DNA of 42,214 bases, from the NCBI GenBank assembly GCA_027006175.1, contig JALTKS010000028.1, positions 28,268 through 70,481 of the forward strand, given 5' to 3'. Below, one piece after another: positions 17,105-26,646 of this stretch (positions are counted from its first letter, which is position 1; each line of letters opens with the position of its first letter). The stretch comes from Gammaproteobacteria bacterium. GTDB lineage: Bacteria > Pseudomonadota > Gammaproteobacteria > AKS1. The translations under genes and the position numbers were made by a program. Below the pieces are notes generated by a model, which saw only the letters and a program-made list of their open reading frames with translations, searched no databases and was not told the origin of the DNA.

Positions 17105-19144
17105 TTAATTACCCGATCGCCGTGCTCCAATAGGAGGAAGTGATGCCAACTGTGATGTTAAAAAACTACTCGTTGACTGTGACTGACTCACAAAAAGATC
17201 AAGTGCAATAAATTGATCTCGCAGACGTTGTTCCATTGATGCCAAGCGGCGACTAAGCACTTCCCTATCATCGCCAATACCATCAATTCTAGACTCAATG
17301 CTATCAATTGTTGACGAGAAAATACCTTCATCATCGAGTAAGCTGCTAACAAAACTATCAAAACGTTCAGCAAAACCACGGGCAAAAGAAATACTGCCCC
17401 TGTCGCCCAAGGCTCCACCATTAATTAATATTTTTAAACCTGATGCAGCACCGGTACCTGTTAGAAATTGGCCTGAGCCTGTTGCAGTAACTCCGCCAAT
17501 AGTGCCAACAACATCTTTTCCAATGGTGTTTGTTGGACTCGTGCCCAACAAATCGGCACTGCCATTTCCGCCAACAATCACGACATCTGATGCTGAACCA
17601 AACCGCTCTGAGGTAATAGATAAAACCCCACTTGTTTCTGTTACTACAACTGAAGAATTGGCCGTAGATAAAGCAGTCGAAGAATTAATTTGTGATTGAA
17701 CTTCAGCAATCAATGATGAAGCAGTGTAAGTGCCTGCTGTCAACGTGATATCAGCCGTAATACCATCGACTTTGATACTAATCGCATCATTAATACCAGT
17801 GGAAATAGTTAAATTTGCTGCTGCTGATCCGGTCAAACTACCTTTTGTGGCAAGACTTGTAATAGAGATATTATAATTTCCTTCTAACGTTGCATCGGTC
17901 GCACTATCAAAACTCACCAACGTATCCGTTGGACGGCCAAATGCAGCAAAAAGACCAATAACATCATCAACATTACCATTAATGGCATCAGCTAATTTAT
18001 CGTTATCAATATCAAGTAATCCTGTTGTTGCATTTGTTGTAATACCAATATCAGAAAGAATACTAAATGCACCATTACCAGCATCGACGGGGTTACCTAA
18101 TAAGCGCTTAACTTGACTCGCTAATCCACGCACAATGCCATCACCATTTAACTGTCCTGCCTGACCTGTATCAGGATCGTATGATGTTAAATCATTAATA
18201 TTTGAAATCAATCCATTATAACTCTCAACAAAACTATTAATTGCAGATGTCGCCGCCTCACTATCAACTGTAATATCTATCGTCGATGTTCCAGTGGTCT
18301 TTAAATTAAGGGTAATACCATCAATAACATTTTTTACCGATTTACTTTCGCTTGAAATAGAAATGCCATTAACGGTAAATAAAGAATCCTGAGCGGCCGT
18401 ATTTTGTGCCAGGTTTGTTGTCCCACCCACACCACCTGCATCATTAAATGCTAACAATGACAAACCACTTGCATCAGTATCATTGCCATCAGCATCATCA
18501 GTAACAACCTGAATACTGTTTGCCGCACCATCCTTTCCAGAGGAAAAAGTTAATCGTTGATACGTACCATCAAAAATGATTGCCGCTGTCACGCCAATAT
18601 CTGCTTCATTCACCGCATCACGTATGCCTTGCAAGCTACCATCTGTAATCTTAATTGTCTTCGATGCTGTATCCGGGTTTTGTGTAAATGAATTATAGGT
18701 ATCCGTTCCTGATGTATAATCTGTTGTGCCAAACTTAAAAGTCAACGTCCCTGTACCGATAACATCGGTTACATCGGTAAACCGTGCATTAACATTCGTC
18801 ACAGGATCAGTTGATAGGCGTTGCTTCTCTGCTAATTGTGTCACATTAAGATCATAACTCGCAGCTTGAGCTGAACTGGATGCTGTTGCCGTTAACACTG
18901 CTGAATCACTTGATGTTATTGATTTTGCTTGATAACCAGAAATATTTTGCAAACTAACTAACGACGTCTGAAATTGAGAAACAGCACCCTTCAAAGAGCC
19001 ATAGGCAGACAAGCGCACCTGAAGATCAGTTTCACGTCTATCTAGCCGAGCCGTTGGCGCTTGCGCCTCTGCTGCGACCAGTTGCGAAACTAATCCGTTG
19101 ATGTCTAGCCCTGAACCTAGACCTGGTGAAGAAATTGAACCCAT
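17105..19144 (-). CDS. fliD: Flagellar filament cap protein FliD
   Basis: Forms the cap under which flagellin polymerises. The frame is open to 19171, but the ATG at 19144 gives the classic MGSISSPGLGSGLDINGLVSQLV start and follows GAGG by 5 bases. The N-terminal FliD domain covers about residues 1-100. The central region contains at least one flagellin-IN-like module (around FTVNGISISSESKSVKNVIDGI and again around ISIKVDGITADITLTAG). The C-terminal domain is helical (ERFDSFVSSLLDDEG to SFLTSQLASL). At 678 residues it is clearly longer than the 460-480 of well-known FliD proteins. Confidence 0.96.
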   Translation of the reverse strand: MGSISSPGLGSGLDINGLVSQLVAAEAQAPTARLDRRETDLQVRLSAYGSLKGAVSQFQTSLVSLQNISGYQAKSITSSDSAVLTATASSSAQAASYDLNVTQLAEKQRLSTDPVTNVNARFTDVTDVIGTGTLTFKFGTTDYTSGTDTYNSFTQNPDTASKTIKITDGSLQGIRDAVNEADIGVTAAIIFDGTYQRLTFSSGKDGAANSIQVVTDDADGNDTDASGLSLLAFNDAGGVGGTTNLAQNTAAQDSLFTVNGISISSESKSVKNVIDGITLNLKTTGTSTIDITVDSEAATSAINSFVESYNGLISNINDLTSYDPDTGQAGQLNGDGIVRGLASQVKRLLGNPVDAGNGAFSILSDIGITTNATTGLLDIDNDKLADAINGNVDDVIGLFAAFGRPTDTLVSFDSATDATLEGNYNISITSLATKGSLTGSAAANLTISTGINDAISIKVDGITADITLTAGTYTASSLIAEVQSQINSSTALSTANSSVVVTETSGVLSITSERFGSASDVVIVGGNGSADLLGTSPTNTIGKDVVGTIGGVTATGSGQFLTGTGAASGLKILINGGALGDRGSISFARGFAERFDSFVSSLLDDEGIFSSTIDSIESRIDGIGDDREVLSRRLASMEQRLRDQFIALDLFVSQSQSTSSFLTSQLASLPPIGARRSGN

Positions 19145-19179
19145 CGTATCCTCGACTATATCGTGATACAAGTTACCTA

Positions 19180-19196
19180 TGCATGATTAATGCCAT
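19180..19196 (-). promoter_or_regulatory. Probable sigma-54 promoter of fliD
   Basis: The minus strand reads TGGCATT-N4-ATGCAT, with GG (19193-19194) and GC (19181-19182) 10 bases apart. Three bases depart from TGGCACG-N4-TTGCW. It sits directly after the flaG stop, with a predicted start near 19169, 25 bases before fliD. fliD is sigma-54 dependent in related polar flagellates. Confidence 0.62.
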
Positions 19197-19199
19197 ACA

Positions 19200-19652
19200 T
19201 TAAGCACGTGCAGAGATTATCAAACCTTCAATCTGTTGCTGATCGACTGAACCTATCTGTTCTTTCAACGAACGAGCCAAAGACAGTGCTTGTTCTGATG
19301 GAAACTCTCGTATAACTTCCTGTGTATCAGAATCAACCACCGTAACAACAGAACGTCCTAACGGTAGTGCTTCATCAACGCGAAATTGTAGCTCACGATT
19401 AACGGTTTGCACATAATCATTAATATCACTCACAGCCTTTTCAAGTTGTGATTTCTGTCCCAGATCACTCTGACCTACGGGTATAGAAGAAGTCTGACTG
19501 CCGGCAACTTCTTGCCGGTTAGTGACATTCTCTGAATCAACTTGTTCTGTATTTGCATTACTCACCACATTAAATGATGGCTTTGCAGCCTGCTCAATGG
19601 CCCTGGTCTGATTTAATGTTGTTGTGATTTGACTGCTAATTGGATTAGCCAT
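19200..19652 (-). CDS. flaG: FlaG family protein
   Basis: Small protein of unclear function linked to filament length control in polar flagellates. The C-terminal half matches the FlaG domain: INDYVQTVNRELQFRVDEALPLGRSVVTVVDSDTQEVIREFPSEQAL. The N-terminal half is a low-complexity Ser/Thr/Asn/Gln stretch. I chose the ATG at 19652 (MANPIS), 7 bases after GAGGTG, over the GTG two codons upstream. The gene lies between fliC and fliD, the usual place. No promoter is visible between the fliC terminator and the start, so it may depend on read-through. Confidence 0.92.
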   Translation of the reverse strand: MANPISSQITTTLNQTRAIEQAAKPSFNVVSNANTEQVDSENVTNRQEVAGSQTSSIPVGQSDLGQKSQLEKAVSDINDYVQTVNRELQFRVDEALPLGRSVVTVVDSDTQEVIREFPSEQALSLARSLKEQIGSVDQQQIEGLIISARA

Positions 19653-19684
19653 AACCACTCACCTCATAATTCAAGTTAAGAAAT

Positions 19685-19708
19685 GCACCCGGACTTGCAT
19701 CCGGGTGC
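19685..19708 (-). terminator. Terminator-like hairpin between fliC and flaG
   Basis: A perfect 9-base GC-rich stem, GCACCCGGA / TCCGGGTGC, with a 6-base loop lies about 20 bases after the fliC stop. On the minus strand it is followed by ATTTCTT, a short T-poor tail, so termination is probably partial. It could also protect the flagellin mRNA 3' end. Confidence 0.7.
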
Positions 19709-19726
19709 GGTCCCATTAACTGCCTA

Positions 19727-21568
19727 TTACTGCAGTAGGCTCAATGCCAACTGAGGCAATGAATTCGCCTGCGACAGAATAGAAATACCAGCCTGTTGCA
19801 AGATCTGAGCACGTGTCAGGTTCGCTGTTTCAGCAGCAAAGTCTGCATCTAAAATACGTGAACGCGCAGCGCTCAAGTTTTCAGAGGTTGTACTTAGGTT
19901 GGAAATAGTTGATTCAAAACGGTTCTGAACCGCACCTAAATCAGCTCGAATAGTTGAAATCTGACCTAGTGCACCATCTAAAACCGCAATCGCAGAGTTA
20001 GCACCAGCAACCGTTGAAATATCAACCGCACTTAATTGTGATAATGCCGCAGAAGCATTTGATAAGCCTACATAGGCTAAATCTGCACCGCCGAGGGTAA
20101 AGTTCTGATCAGAACTCAATGTCAAAGTACCACGTGTAGTAACACCGTTACCATCAGCTGCATCGGTACCCGTTGATTCTGTTCCTTCTACAATAACCGA
20201 TGCTGAAGCCAGATTTGTTTCAACATAGCCAACTGTTTCATTACCTAGCTTGGTCTGTGTTAATGTGACCGTACTCGTACCAGTTGCGGTCACAGTGGTA
20301 TTACCCGCAGTATTTTGTGCATTAATTGCATCACGTAGTGCTGCACCTGCAACTGATTCATCATCACCTGAAGTCAATGTTACCGCTACATTTGTTGAAC
20401 CACCGGCTGTCACTTGAGCTTGTGTTTCAGCTGTAAATTCATAAACAATACTATCAATAGTAATTGTATCTCCTTCTCGTAAATCTTGAGTTGCTGTGCC
20501 ACCGAGGAAATCCTGATTTGCATCAAAAACAAGATCTCGAGTATTCTGACCTGTTGCATTATTACCAGCAGAAATATCCAGACCAATCGCATTTTGCACA
20601 TTAGTTGCACTTTGAGCTGTAGTTGTACTCGATGTTAACGCAATATTACGTCCATCTGATGCCGTCAGTGTCAATGCACCCGTTGTGGCACTTGCAACTG
20701 CGCTCACGCCTGTTTGGTTAGTGATTGCATTAATAGCAGTCGCAGCATTACGACCTTGGGTCACAGCACTGGCATCTTTTGCAATGGCACCTACAGAAAC
20801 ACCGTTAATTACCAAGTCACCTGTGCTTAATCCAACACCCGCAATTGGAGCAATACCCGTTACGGAGTTTGTTGCCGTTGCAGAAACACCTGTATCAATT
20901 GTTTTACCATTAATAGCTGCGGCTTTTGCGGCGGCGCTGTCAGCAGTAAAGCCCGCTGCCGATGTACCAACAGACACACCAATTTCTACATCATTAATAG
21001 TGAAACCAGAACCGTCAAGCGCGCTTGAGGTTACCGCCGTACTCGTTGTCTGATATGCACCAAGTAAATTAGTTGTTGCACCCGTTACACCAAATGAAAT
21101 AGTTTGGTTAGCATTCGCACCGACCTGGAACTGTGCTGATGAGAAGGAACCATCAAGAATATTTTGTCCATTAAACTGCGTTGTTTGACCAATACGTTGT
21201 ATTTCTGAAAGCAACTGATCAACTTCCGCGTTAAGAGCCGCACGATCAGATGCAGAGTTGGTGGAGTTTGCAGACTGTAATGCCAGCTCACGAATACGTT
21301 GCAGTGAGTTACTTGTTTCTCCTAGCGCACCTTCAGCCGTTTGTGCCAGTGAAATACCATCGTTAGCATTTCGAATCGCCTGGTTTAAACCACGAATTTG
21401 AGTTGTAAAACGTTCAGAAATCGCAAGTCCCGCAGCATCATCTTTCGCACTGTTAATACGCAAACCGGTTGAAAGACGTTGTAAAGAAACACCCAGATCT
21501 GTTTGAGAGCGGTTGAGGTTACGTTGCGCATTGAGAGAGGCAACGTTTGTGTTAATAATTTGACCCAT
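19727..21568 (-). CDS. fliC: Flagellin (filament subunit) FliC
   Basis: Major filament protein, exported through the flagellar channel. Conserved N-terminal D0/D1 (residues 1-140: [39 protein letters not shown]) and C-terminal D1/D0 (about 525-613, ending [18 protein letters not shown]) flank a large, variable Ala/Thr/Ser/Gly-rich centre. The centre contains flagellin-IN-like modules (for example [29 protein letters not shown]). At 613 residues it is larger than most gammaproteobacterial polar flagellins (370-500). It is the only flagellin here. The leader has tandem ribosome-binding sites (AGGAG and AGGAGA) and a near-perfect sigma-28 promoter. Confidence 0.97.
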   Translation of the reverse strand: MGQIINTNVASLNAQRNLNRSQTDLGVSLQRLSTGLRINSAKDDAAGLAISERFTTQIRGLNQAIRNANDGISLAQTAEGALGETSNSLQRIRELALQSANSTNSASDRAALNAEVDQLLSEIQRIGQTTQFNGQNILDGSFSSAQFQVGANANQTISFGVTGATTNLLGAYQTTSTAVTSSALDGSGFTINDVEIGVSVGTSAAGFTADSAAAKAAAINGKTIDTGVSATATNSVTGIAPIAGVGLSTGDLVINGVSVGAIAKDASAVTQGRNAATAINAITNQTGVSAVASATTGALTLTASDGRNIALTSSTTTAQSATNVQNAIGLDISAGNNATGQNTRDLVFDANQDFLGGTATQDLREGDTITIDSIVYEFTAETQAQVTAGGSTNVAVTLTSGDDESVAGAALRDAINAQNTAGNTTVTATGTSTVTLTQTKLGNETVGYVETNLASASVIVEGTESTGTDAADGNGVTTRGTLTLSSDQNFTLGGADLAYVGLSNASAALSQLSAVDISTVAGANSAIAVLDGALGQISTIRADLGAVQNRFESTISNLSTTSENLSAARSRILDADFAAETANLTRAQILQQAGISILSQANSLPQLALSLLQ

Positions 21569-21864
21569 CGTAATTCTCCTATACTCCTCTGTACCATTCC
21601 TCGCTATCTGGCGGGTCAGTACTCGCGGAGTTCAAGGTTTATCTATGGCGGATATAGCTTCCCAAACAGGTAGGTATTTACCGCCTCCAACCACTTTATC
21701 GGTGCTGGCCAGAAAAACTTTAGGATTAAATGCAAATAAAATGAGGGATTAAGGAAATCAAATAAGAGAAACAAAAACAACAAGATATAACGCAGTTTAT
21801 TATATTAATGCACAAACATGAACAAATCAGAGTCACATAACTGGTTTATAATGATTTAAATTAC
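21569..21864. other. fliC leader and flgL-fliC intergenic region
   Basis: The gap of 296 bases contains the sigma-28 promoter at 21696-21722 and an unusually long predicted fliC leader of about 120 bases (21569 to about 21688). A small ACTC-GCG-GAGT inverted repeat lies in the leader near 21621. The part next to flgL (21723-21864) is very AT-rich, and I see no hairpin terminator there. Confidence 0.6.
21696..21722 (-). promoter_or_regulatory. Sigma-28 (FliA) promoter of fliC
   Basis: The minus strand reads TAAAGTTT-N11-ACCGATAA, differing from the consensus TAAAGTTT-N11-GCCGATAA at one position with exact spacing. The predicted start is near 21688. This marks flagellin as a late-class gene. 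Confidence 0.92.
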
Positions 21865-23760
21865 TTAAAGAAAATTAAATAAACTCAAACTTTGTATCCT
21901 TATAAAAGATTGTTGTGCTGCCTCCAGACTTATTCTTTGCTGTTCTAATTGACTAATCGCTTCAGCAAAATCTAAATCTTGTATATCAGATAACGTCGTA
22001 CGGACCTGTAACAGTGAAGACTCATTAATACTTGCCTGATCTTCTGTTGAATTTAGGCGAGCACCTACACGAGCACGTATTTCGTTTACATTTGAAAGGT
22101 TCCTGTCCAGATTATCCAGTACATTCGCCATCGAGCTATGAAATACCGTTGTATTACTTGGCTCAGCAGGAGAACCATTCGTTGCAGTCCCCTCAAGCCC
22201 CGTTAATGCCAACGGTGTTGCTGTTGTGTTTTGTGCAATAGCAATAACCAGATCAGTACCATCATCCTTTTGTAACACTAAATCATTCGTAGCAAAGGAA
22301 CCACTGGCAATACGATAACCCGAGTTAGCAGCAAGAAATGTACTCAAATCCGCATCAAATTGTGTCGCAGTACGTGTTGCACCACCTGCTAGTGCAACGT
22401 TAACAAGGTCAATTCCATCAATAGTGACTTGTAGCGTTTCACCACCGGTGGCTGCTACAGCCGTCGTAAAACCTGTTAATGTTGCCGTTGTAGGCACTGC
22501 AGGTATATTCGTTGTAGGCGACTCTAATTGTGTAATAAGTGTTTGTAATGTTGCAAATAGATCTTGTTCTGTATTCGATGTACTAGTAAAACGATCTCCA
22601 TTGCTTGGTGTTCCTGAAATAGACACGCGTTGGCCATTAAAATCTATGTTACCACCGCTTGTATAAGCACCCGACGACACAACCGCATTAGCACTATCCA
22701 ATACCACATAACCATTGGCATTATTATAAACAACGTTATTCGTTGGTGCAGCACCCGTTAAATTAGAACCAAAAAAACCTGTCAGTGTATCCGCCGCCCC
22801 ATCACTTGCACCCGTTAATGTTTCATTAACTGTTATCGCTGTCGAAGTAGGTGACGTATTTGCAAGATAGAGTCTTCCGGCATCAATATACGCCCTAACA
22901 TTTGTTGTACCAACCTGGCCATTAATATCAGATTGAATTTGCGCTAGTGTTCGAGAATCACCTTCATTTGCCGTATAAACCAATGTGCCATTAATTCTCA
23001 ATTCATACTGCAATGTATCATTCGTACCAATGTTGTCAGTAAAGGCAACTGTACCGCCAGTTACACTGGTTCGCTCGCCAAGTACAACCGTATAATCACC
23101 TGAGACATAAGCATTTTGATTAATAATACTACCTGTATCAATGACACCTGTTCCCGTATTTAATGCGCTTTCAGTTGTTGTAAATCCACCATTACCGCCA
23201 CCGACAAGCCCAAAAACATCGGCGCCAGAATCACCCGTTGCCACTTGCCTTGATGGTCCAATTTGAAGAAAACGTTGCCCTTCATCACCATTATATTGCA
23301 CTGTGCCATCAGCATTAACAGTGAAACTTTGTGTCGTTGACTGGAAGCCGGAAAATATATACTCATTATTTTCATCACGCGTATTTGACAATGACAATAA
23401 TTCATCAAATCGCTGACGTATTTCACTTGCAATGAGTGCTCGTGATGAAGAATCATTCGAGTCATTATTACCTTGCACCGTCAGTTCTCGAACACGCTGA
23501 ATAAGATTGGTTACGCTTGTTAAGCTCACCTCTTCAAATTGTAATCGAGATTCTGCAATATCAACATTCCTTGTGTACTGTGTTGATGATGATGCAGACT
23601 CAAGCAGGTTCAATGCTCTAGCGGCACCTGCCGGGTCATCAGCTGGCGTTAACACTCTACGCCCCGATGCAATTTGTAATTGCACCTTACTCAACTTCGC
23701 TTGTTGATCAAGAATAGAATTAATCGCTGATGCTTGTAATTGACTACTGGAAATACGCAT
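21865..23760 (-). CDS. flgL: Flagellar hook-filament junction protein FlgL (HAP3), enlarged
   Basis: Junction protein between FlgK and the filament. The N-terminus (MRISSSQLQASAINSILDQQAKLSKVQLQIASGRRVLTPADDPAGAARAL in pattern) and the flagellin-like C-terminus (NEIRARVGARLNSTEDQ, ISLEAAQQSFIRIQSLSLF) are clear. At 631 residues it is about twice the enterobacterial protein (317). The extra length is a Thr/Gly/Asn-rich centre with two flagellin-IN-like stretches, around LQYELRINGTLVYTANEGD and VTIDGIDLVNVALAGGATRTATQF. AGAGG precedes the ATG. It starts 5 bases after flgK. Confidence 0.95.
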   Translation of the reverse strand: MRISSSQLQASAINSILDQQAKLSKVQLQIASGRRVLTPADDPAGAARALNLLESASSSTQYTRNVDIAESRLQFEEVSLTSVTNLIQRVRELTVQGNNDSNDSSSRALIASEIRQRFDELLSLSNTRDENNEYIFSGFQSTTQSFTVNADGTVQYNGDEGQRFLQIGPSRQVATGDSGADVFGLVGGGNGGFTTTESALNTGTGVIDTGSIINQNAYVSGDYTVVLGERTSVTGGTVAFTDNIGTNDTLQYELRINGTLVYTANEGDSRTLAQIQSDINGQVGTTNVRAYIDAGRLYLANTSPTSTAITVNETLTGASDGAADTLTGFFGSNLTGAAPTNNVVYNNANGYVVLDSANAVVSSGAYTSGGNIDFNGQRVSISGTPSNGDRFTSTSNTEQDLFATLQTLITQLESPTTNIPAVPTTATLTGFTTAVAATGGETLQVTIDGIDLVNVALAGGATRTATQFDADLSTFLAANSGYRIASGSFATNDLVLQKDDGTDLVIAIAQNTTATPLALTGLEGTATNGSPAEPSNTTVFHSSMANVLDNLDRNLSNVNEIRARVGARLNSTEDQASINESSLLQVRTTLSDIQDLDFAEAISQLEQQRISLEAAQQSFIRIQSLSLFNFL

Positions 23761-23765
23761 AATAT

Positions 23766-25700
23766 TTAGCCTCTAACCGCTGCTAAAATCTCATCAAATA
23801 AACTATTTGATACAGTGATAACTCTCGCCGCAGCCTGATATGATTGTTGTAATTGTACTAATCTTGCTGCTTCTTCATCCAGATTAACGCCTGAGATTGA
23901 TTCACGTTCGGCCTCTGTTTGCTGTAATAATACCCGCTGCGTTTCTTCAGTAATTTGACCCTGTCGAGCTCTAACGCCTACATCTGCAACTAACTCACCA
24001 AATGAACTTTGGAACGTGTTATTCCCTAATAAAGTCACATTGTTTTGCAATGCTGCGATTAATAAGCCATTTCGATTATCGCCAATCGCATTTGTATTAT
24101 TAGCAATCGTAATCGAATCACCTGTGGCGGGGGTACCCGAAACATTAAAATTAATACCAGTAAACGGCGAAGTTAAGGTGAATTTTTTTCCTGCTGACTC
24201 TGTTGCTGGATCATAAGCCAACGTGCCACCCGGACCACCAGAAACAATAAAACCAGGTACACCTGTACCACCTGCATTTGGATCAAATACCAGCGTTATA
24301 TCTGAAGCAAGCGGAAATGTTGTTGCACTCGACACCGCGCCCAGTTCAAGCTCAAGACTACCTGTATTTGTTAACGCACTGGTACTTCTTATTGGTGCTG
24401 CATAGGCAAGCAAAACCGGATCAGTCAATGCGACACTAATATTCCTCGCTGAATTCCGCGTTGGTTGAACAAGAAAGCTATCCCCAGCAACAGCACCCGC
24501 TGTAACAGTTAATTGAAAACCGTCAATAGCTGTTGCATTTAACGTGGTCAGATTACCTGTAAACACGTTCATATTATCGCTTAATCGATTAACCCTGTAA
24601 TTAGAACCATCATATATCACCTCATAATCACTATTGGTTAAATTTGCGACGTTAGTCAGTGCAGCAGCAATTGTTCCAGTACCAGTATTATTATTGCTCA
24701 CCACTGCATCAATAGAATTAACATTAAAAAGCGCCACACCATTATTGCCATTTAAATCAATCCCTAGCTGTTGTTGAGCATTAACCGTAACACCAATACC
24801 AGTAGCGACTCTGCCCAATGAATTCAAACTGGGCTCAAGTATGTTTGTTCTAAAATCAACCACAGCGCTGAGTCGCCCACCTGTTAATTGTTGTGTTACA
24901 TCAACAAATGCTCCACCTTGAGAAATAACAATATCAAAACGCTCTGGATCAAATCTGTTTCTAATCGCTTGTAATTCATTCACTGTACTCCCAACCACTA
25001 AACCTTGTCCATTACCTATAAATACATTGACTGAACCATCAGTTTGATCAACTGTTTTCACACTGGTTAATTTTGCAAGTTCGCGTAATAAATTATCCCG
25101 TTCATCCAACAAATCGTTTGGCTGACCTGTACTGGATGTGCCACCTAAAGCAATTGATTCATTCACCTTAACCAATGCGCGACCTAAACCGTTTATTTCA
25201 TTTGTCAGATTAACCAAGTCATTTTCTGCATCCGCTGCCAGTGAACGCAAACGGTTATCGATACTCTTAAATCGTTGTGTTAGAGCTTCCGCATCGCTAA
25301 GAAAAACCTGACGTGCTGGTGTTGAACCAGGATCATCAATCGAATTTTGCAATGAGTTAAAGAAGTTCTGTATCGCAGGAGATAACCCAGCGCTTGGATC
25401 AGCAAGCAAATTATCCACCTGAGAAATAAGCCCTAAAAAATTCTCAGCCTGACTGTAATTTGAAGTATTGGTCTGCAAGCGATCAACAACAAATTGATCA
25501 TAGACTCTGGTAACATCTTCAACGCGCACGCCACTGCCAAAATAGCCTATTCCTGTGAACTGTGGTGTCTGTGTTGTAAAATCAACACGCTGTCGGCTAT
25601 AACCCTCTGTGCTCGCATTAGCAATATTATGACTAACCGCACTCAGCGAACGCTGAAAAGCGAGTAGTGCCGAAGTGCCAATGCCGTTAATATCCGCCAT
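23766..25700 (-). CDS. flgK: Flagellar hook-associated protein FlgK (HAP1)
   Basis: First junction protein on the hook tip. The N-terminal rod-type motif (ALLAFQRSLSAVSHNIANASTEGYSRQRVDF) and the C-terminal VNLDEEAARLVQLQQSYQAAARVI are diagnostic, with a long helical and beta-rich centre between. Length 644, within the family range (545-680). It starts 14 bases after flgJ and runs directly into flgL. I see no convincing separate promoter for flgKL, so they are probably read with the flg operon or from an element I could not recognise. Confidence 0.97.
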   Translation of the reverse strand: MADINGIGTSALLAFQRSLSAVSHNIANASTEGYSRQRVDFTTQTPQFTGIGYFGSGVRVEDVTRVYDQFVVDRLQTNTSNYSQAENFLGLISQVDNLLADPSAGLSPAIQNFFNSLQNSIDDPGSTPARQVFLSDAEALTQRFKSIDNRLRSLAADAENDLVNLTNEINGLGRALVKVNESIALGGTSSTGQPNDLLDERDNLLRELAKLTSVKTVDQTDGSVNVFIGNGQGLVVGSTVNELQAIRNRFDPERFDIVISQGGAFVDVTQQLTGGRLSAVVDFRTNILEPSLNSLGRVATGIGVTVNAQQQLGIDLNGNNGVALFNVNSIDAVVSNNNTGTGTIAAALTNVANLTNSDYEVIYDGSNYRVNRLSDNMNVFTGNLTTLNATAIDGFQLTVTAGAVAGDSFLVQPTRNSARNISVALTDPVLLAYAAPIRSTSALTNTGSLELELGAVSSATTFPLASDITLVFDPNAGGTGVPGFIVSGGPGGTLAYDPATESAGKKFTLTSPFTGINFNVSGTPATGDSITIANNTNAIGDNRNGLLIAALQNNVTLLGNNTFQSSFGELVADVGVRARQGQITEETQRVLLQQTEAERESISGVNLDEEAARLVQLQQSYQAAARVITVSNSLFDEILAAVRG

Positions 25701-25714
25701 AATTAATTACCTTT

Positions 25715-26641
25715 TCAACTATCCAGTTTGGATTTTGCTGATAGCAATGTTTCACCCTGCATAATTCCCTGTATCTTATTGGCATAAGCAGGATCAGTAG
25801 CATAGCCACCACGCTGTAAATTATTTAAGTATTCGACAGCATTACCACGACTATTTAATGCTTCGCTATAACGTGGGCTTGATTTCAAAAATGCAACATA
25901 ATCATCAAAACCTTGCTGTAGTGACTCGTATGAACGGAAATTTGCGCGTTCTTTTTGCACAACCCCGTCACGATATTCTGTTGTTTTCACTGAAACAACT
26001 TTACCGCCCCAGCGATTATCAGCCTTAATACCAAATAAATTATTACTGGGTTTACCGTCAGTGCTGCTCATCAAGTATTTACCCCAGCCTGTTTCGAGTG
26101 CGGCTTGAGATACCAGTGTTTCAGTTGGTATCCCTAATTCTTTCGCCGCCTTTTCAGCATAAGGCCAAATACTGGCAACAAAATCATCAGCTGATTTAAA
26201 TTCATTTTTCTTTATCTCAGTTGAAATCTTAGCGGAAGGCTGAGAGTCAAGATTTTGTATATTGTTATTAATTTTTGGTGCAACAAAACGAAATGGCTTA
26301 AATGGGTTTTCTGTGTCCATTGCACGACTTGAAAGCCCACCACCCAACTGATTCTCAATTAATCTGGCAATACCTAAACTACCGCTTTCAGATAAGTTCA
26401 ACGCTAATTGCTGATCGAACATGGCACGGTAACTGTCACCCGCATCACTATCAAATAACGGATCACCAAAACTTGATTCACGCATTTGTTTCAACATCAT
26501 ATTTAGAAAAATAGCTTCAAACTGTTTTGCAGTTTCTTTTAATGCCCCGGCTTCATCACCACGATTTGAACGTGCTTTCAGATTGGCTAGCCCGCCAAGA
26601 TCATTAAAAACAGCTGAAGATGTTGATGTATTCACAGTCAT
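25715..26641 (-). CDS. flgJ: Dual-domain rod cap / peptidoglycan hydrolase FlgJ
   Basis: Periplasmic protein that caps the growing rod and cuts peptidoglycan to let it pass. The N-terminal rod-binding domain (residues 30-100: AKQFEAIFLNMMLKQMRESS) is joined by a linker to a C-terminal glucosaminidase domain (about 155-305). That domain shows the catalytic Glu183 in ALETGWGK and the family runs SNNLFGIKA and FDDYVAFLKSSPRY. The two-domain form is typical of beta- and gammaproteobacteria. It starts 5 bases after flgI. Confidence 0.96.
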   Translation of the reverse strand: MTVNTSTSSAVFNDLGGLANLKARSNRGDEAGALKETAKQFEAIFLNMMLKQMRESSFGDPLFDSDAGDSYRAMFDQQLALNLSESGSLGIARLIENQLGGGLSSRAMDTENPFKPFRFVAPKINNNIQNLDSQPSAKISTEIKKNEFKSADDFVASIWPYAEKAAKELGIPTETLVSQAALETGWGKYLMSSTDGKPSNNLFGIKADNRWGGKVVSVKTTEYRDGVVQKERANFRSYESLQQGFDDYVAFLKSSPRYSEALNSRGNAVEYLNNLQRGGYATDPAYANKIQGIMQGETLLSAKSKLDS

Positions 26642-26646
26642 TGTCT

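Noticed and set aside
25743-25758. Sigma-54-like site in the end of flgJ as a promoter for flgKL
   Set aside because: The -12 box (TTGCT) and the 10-base spacing fit, but beyond GG the -24 half reads GTG instead of CAC, and it lies in coding sequence; too weak to list.
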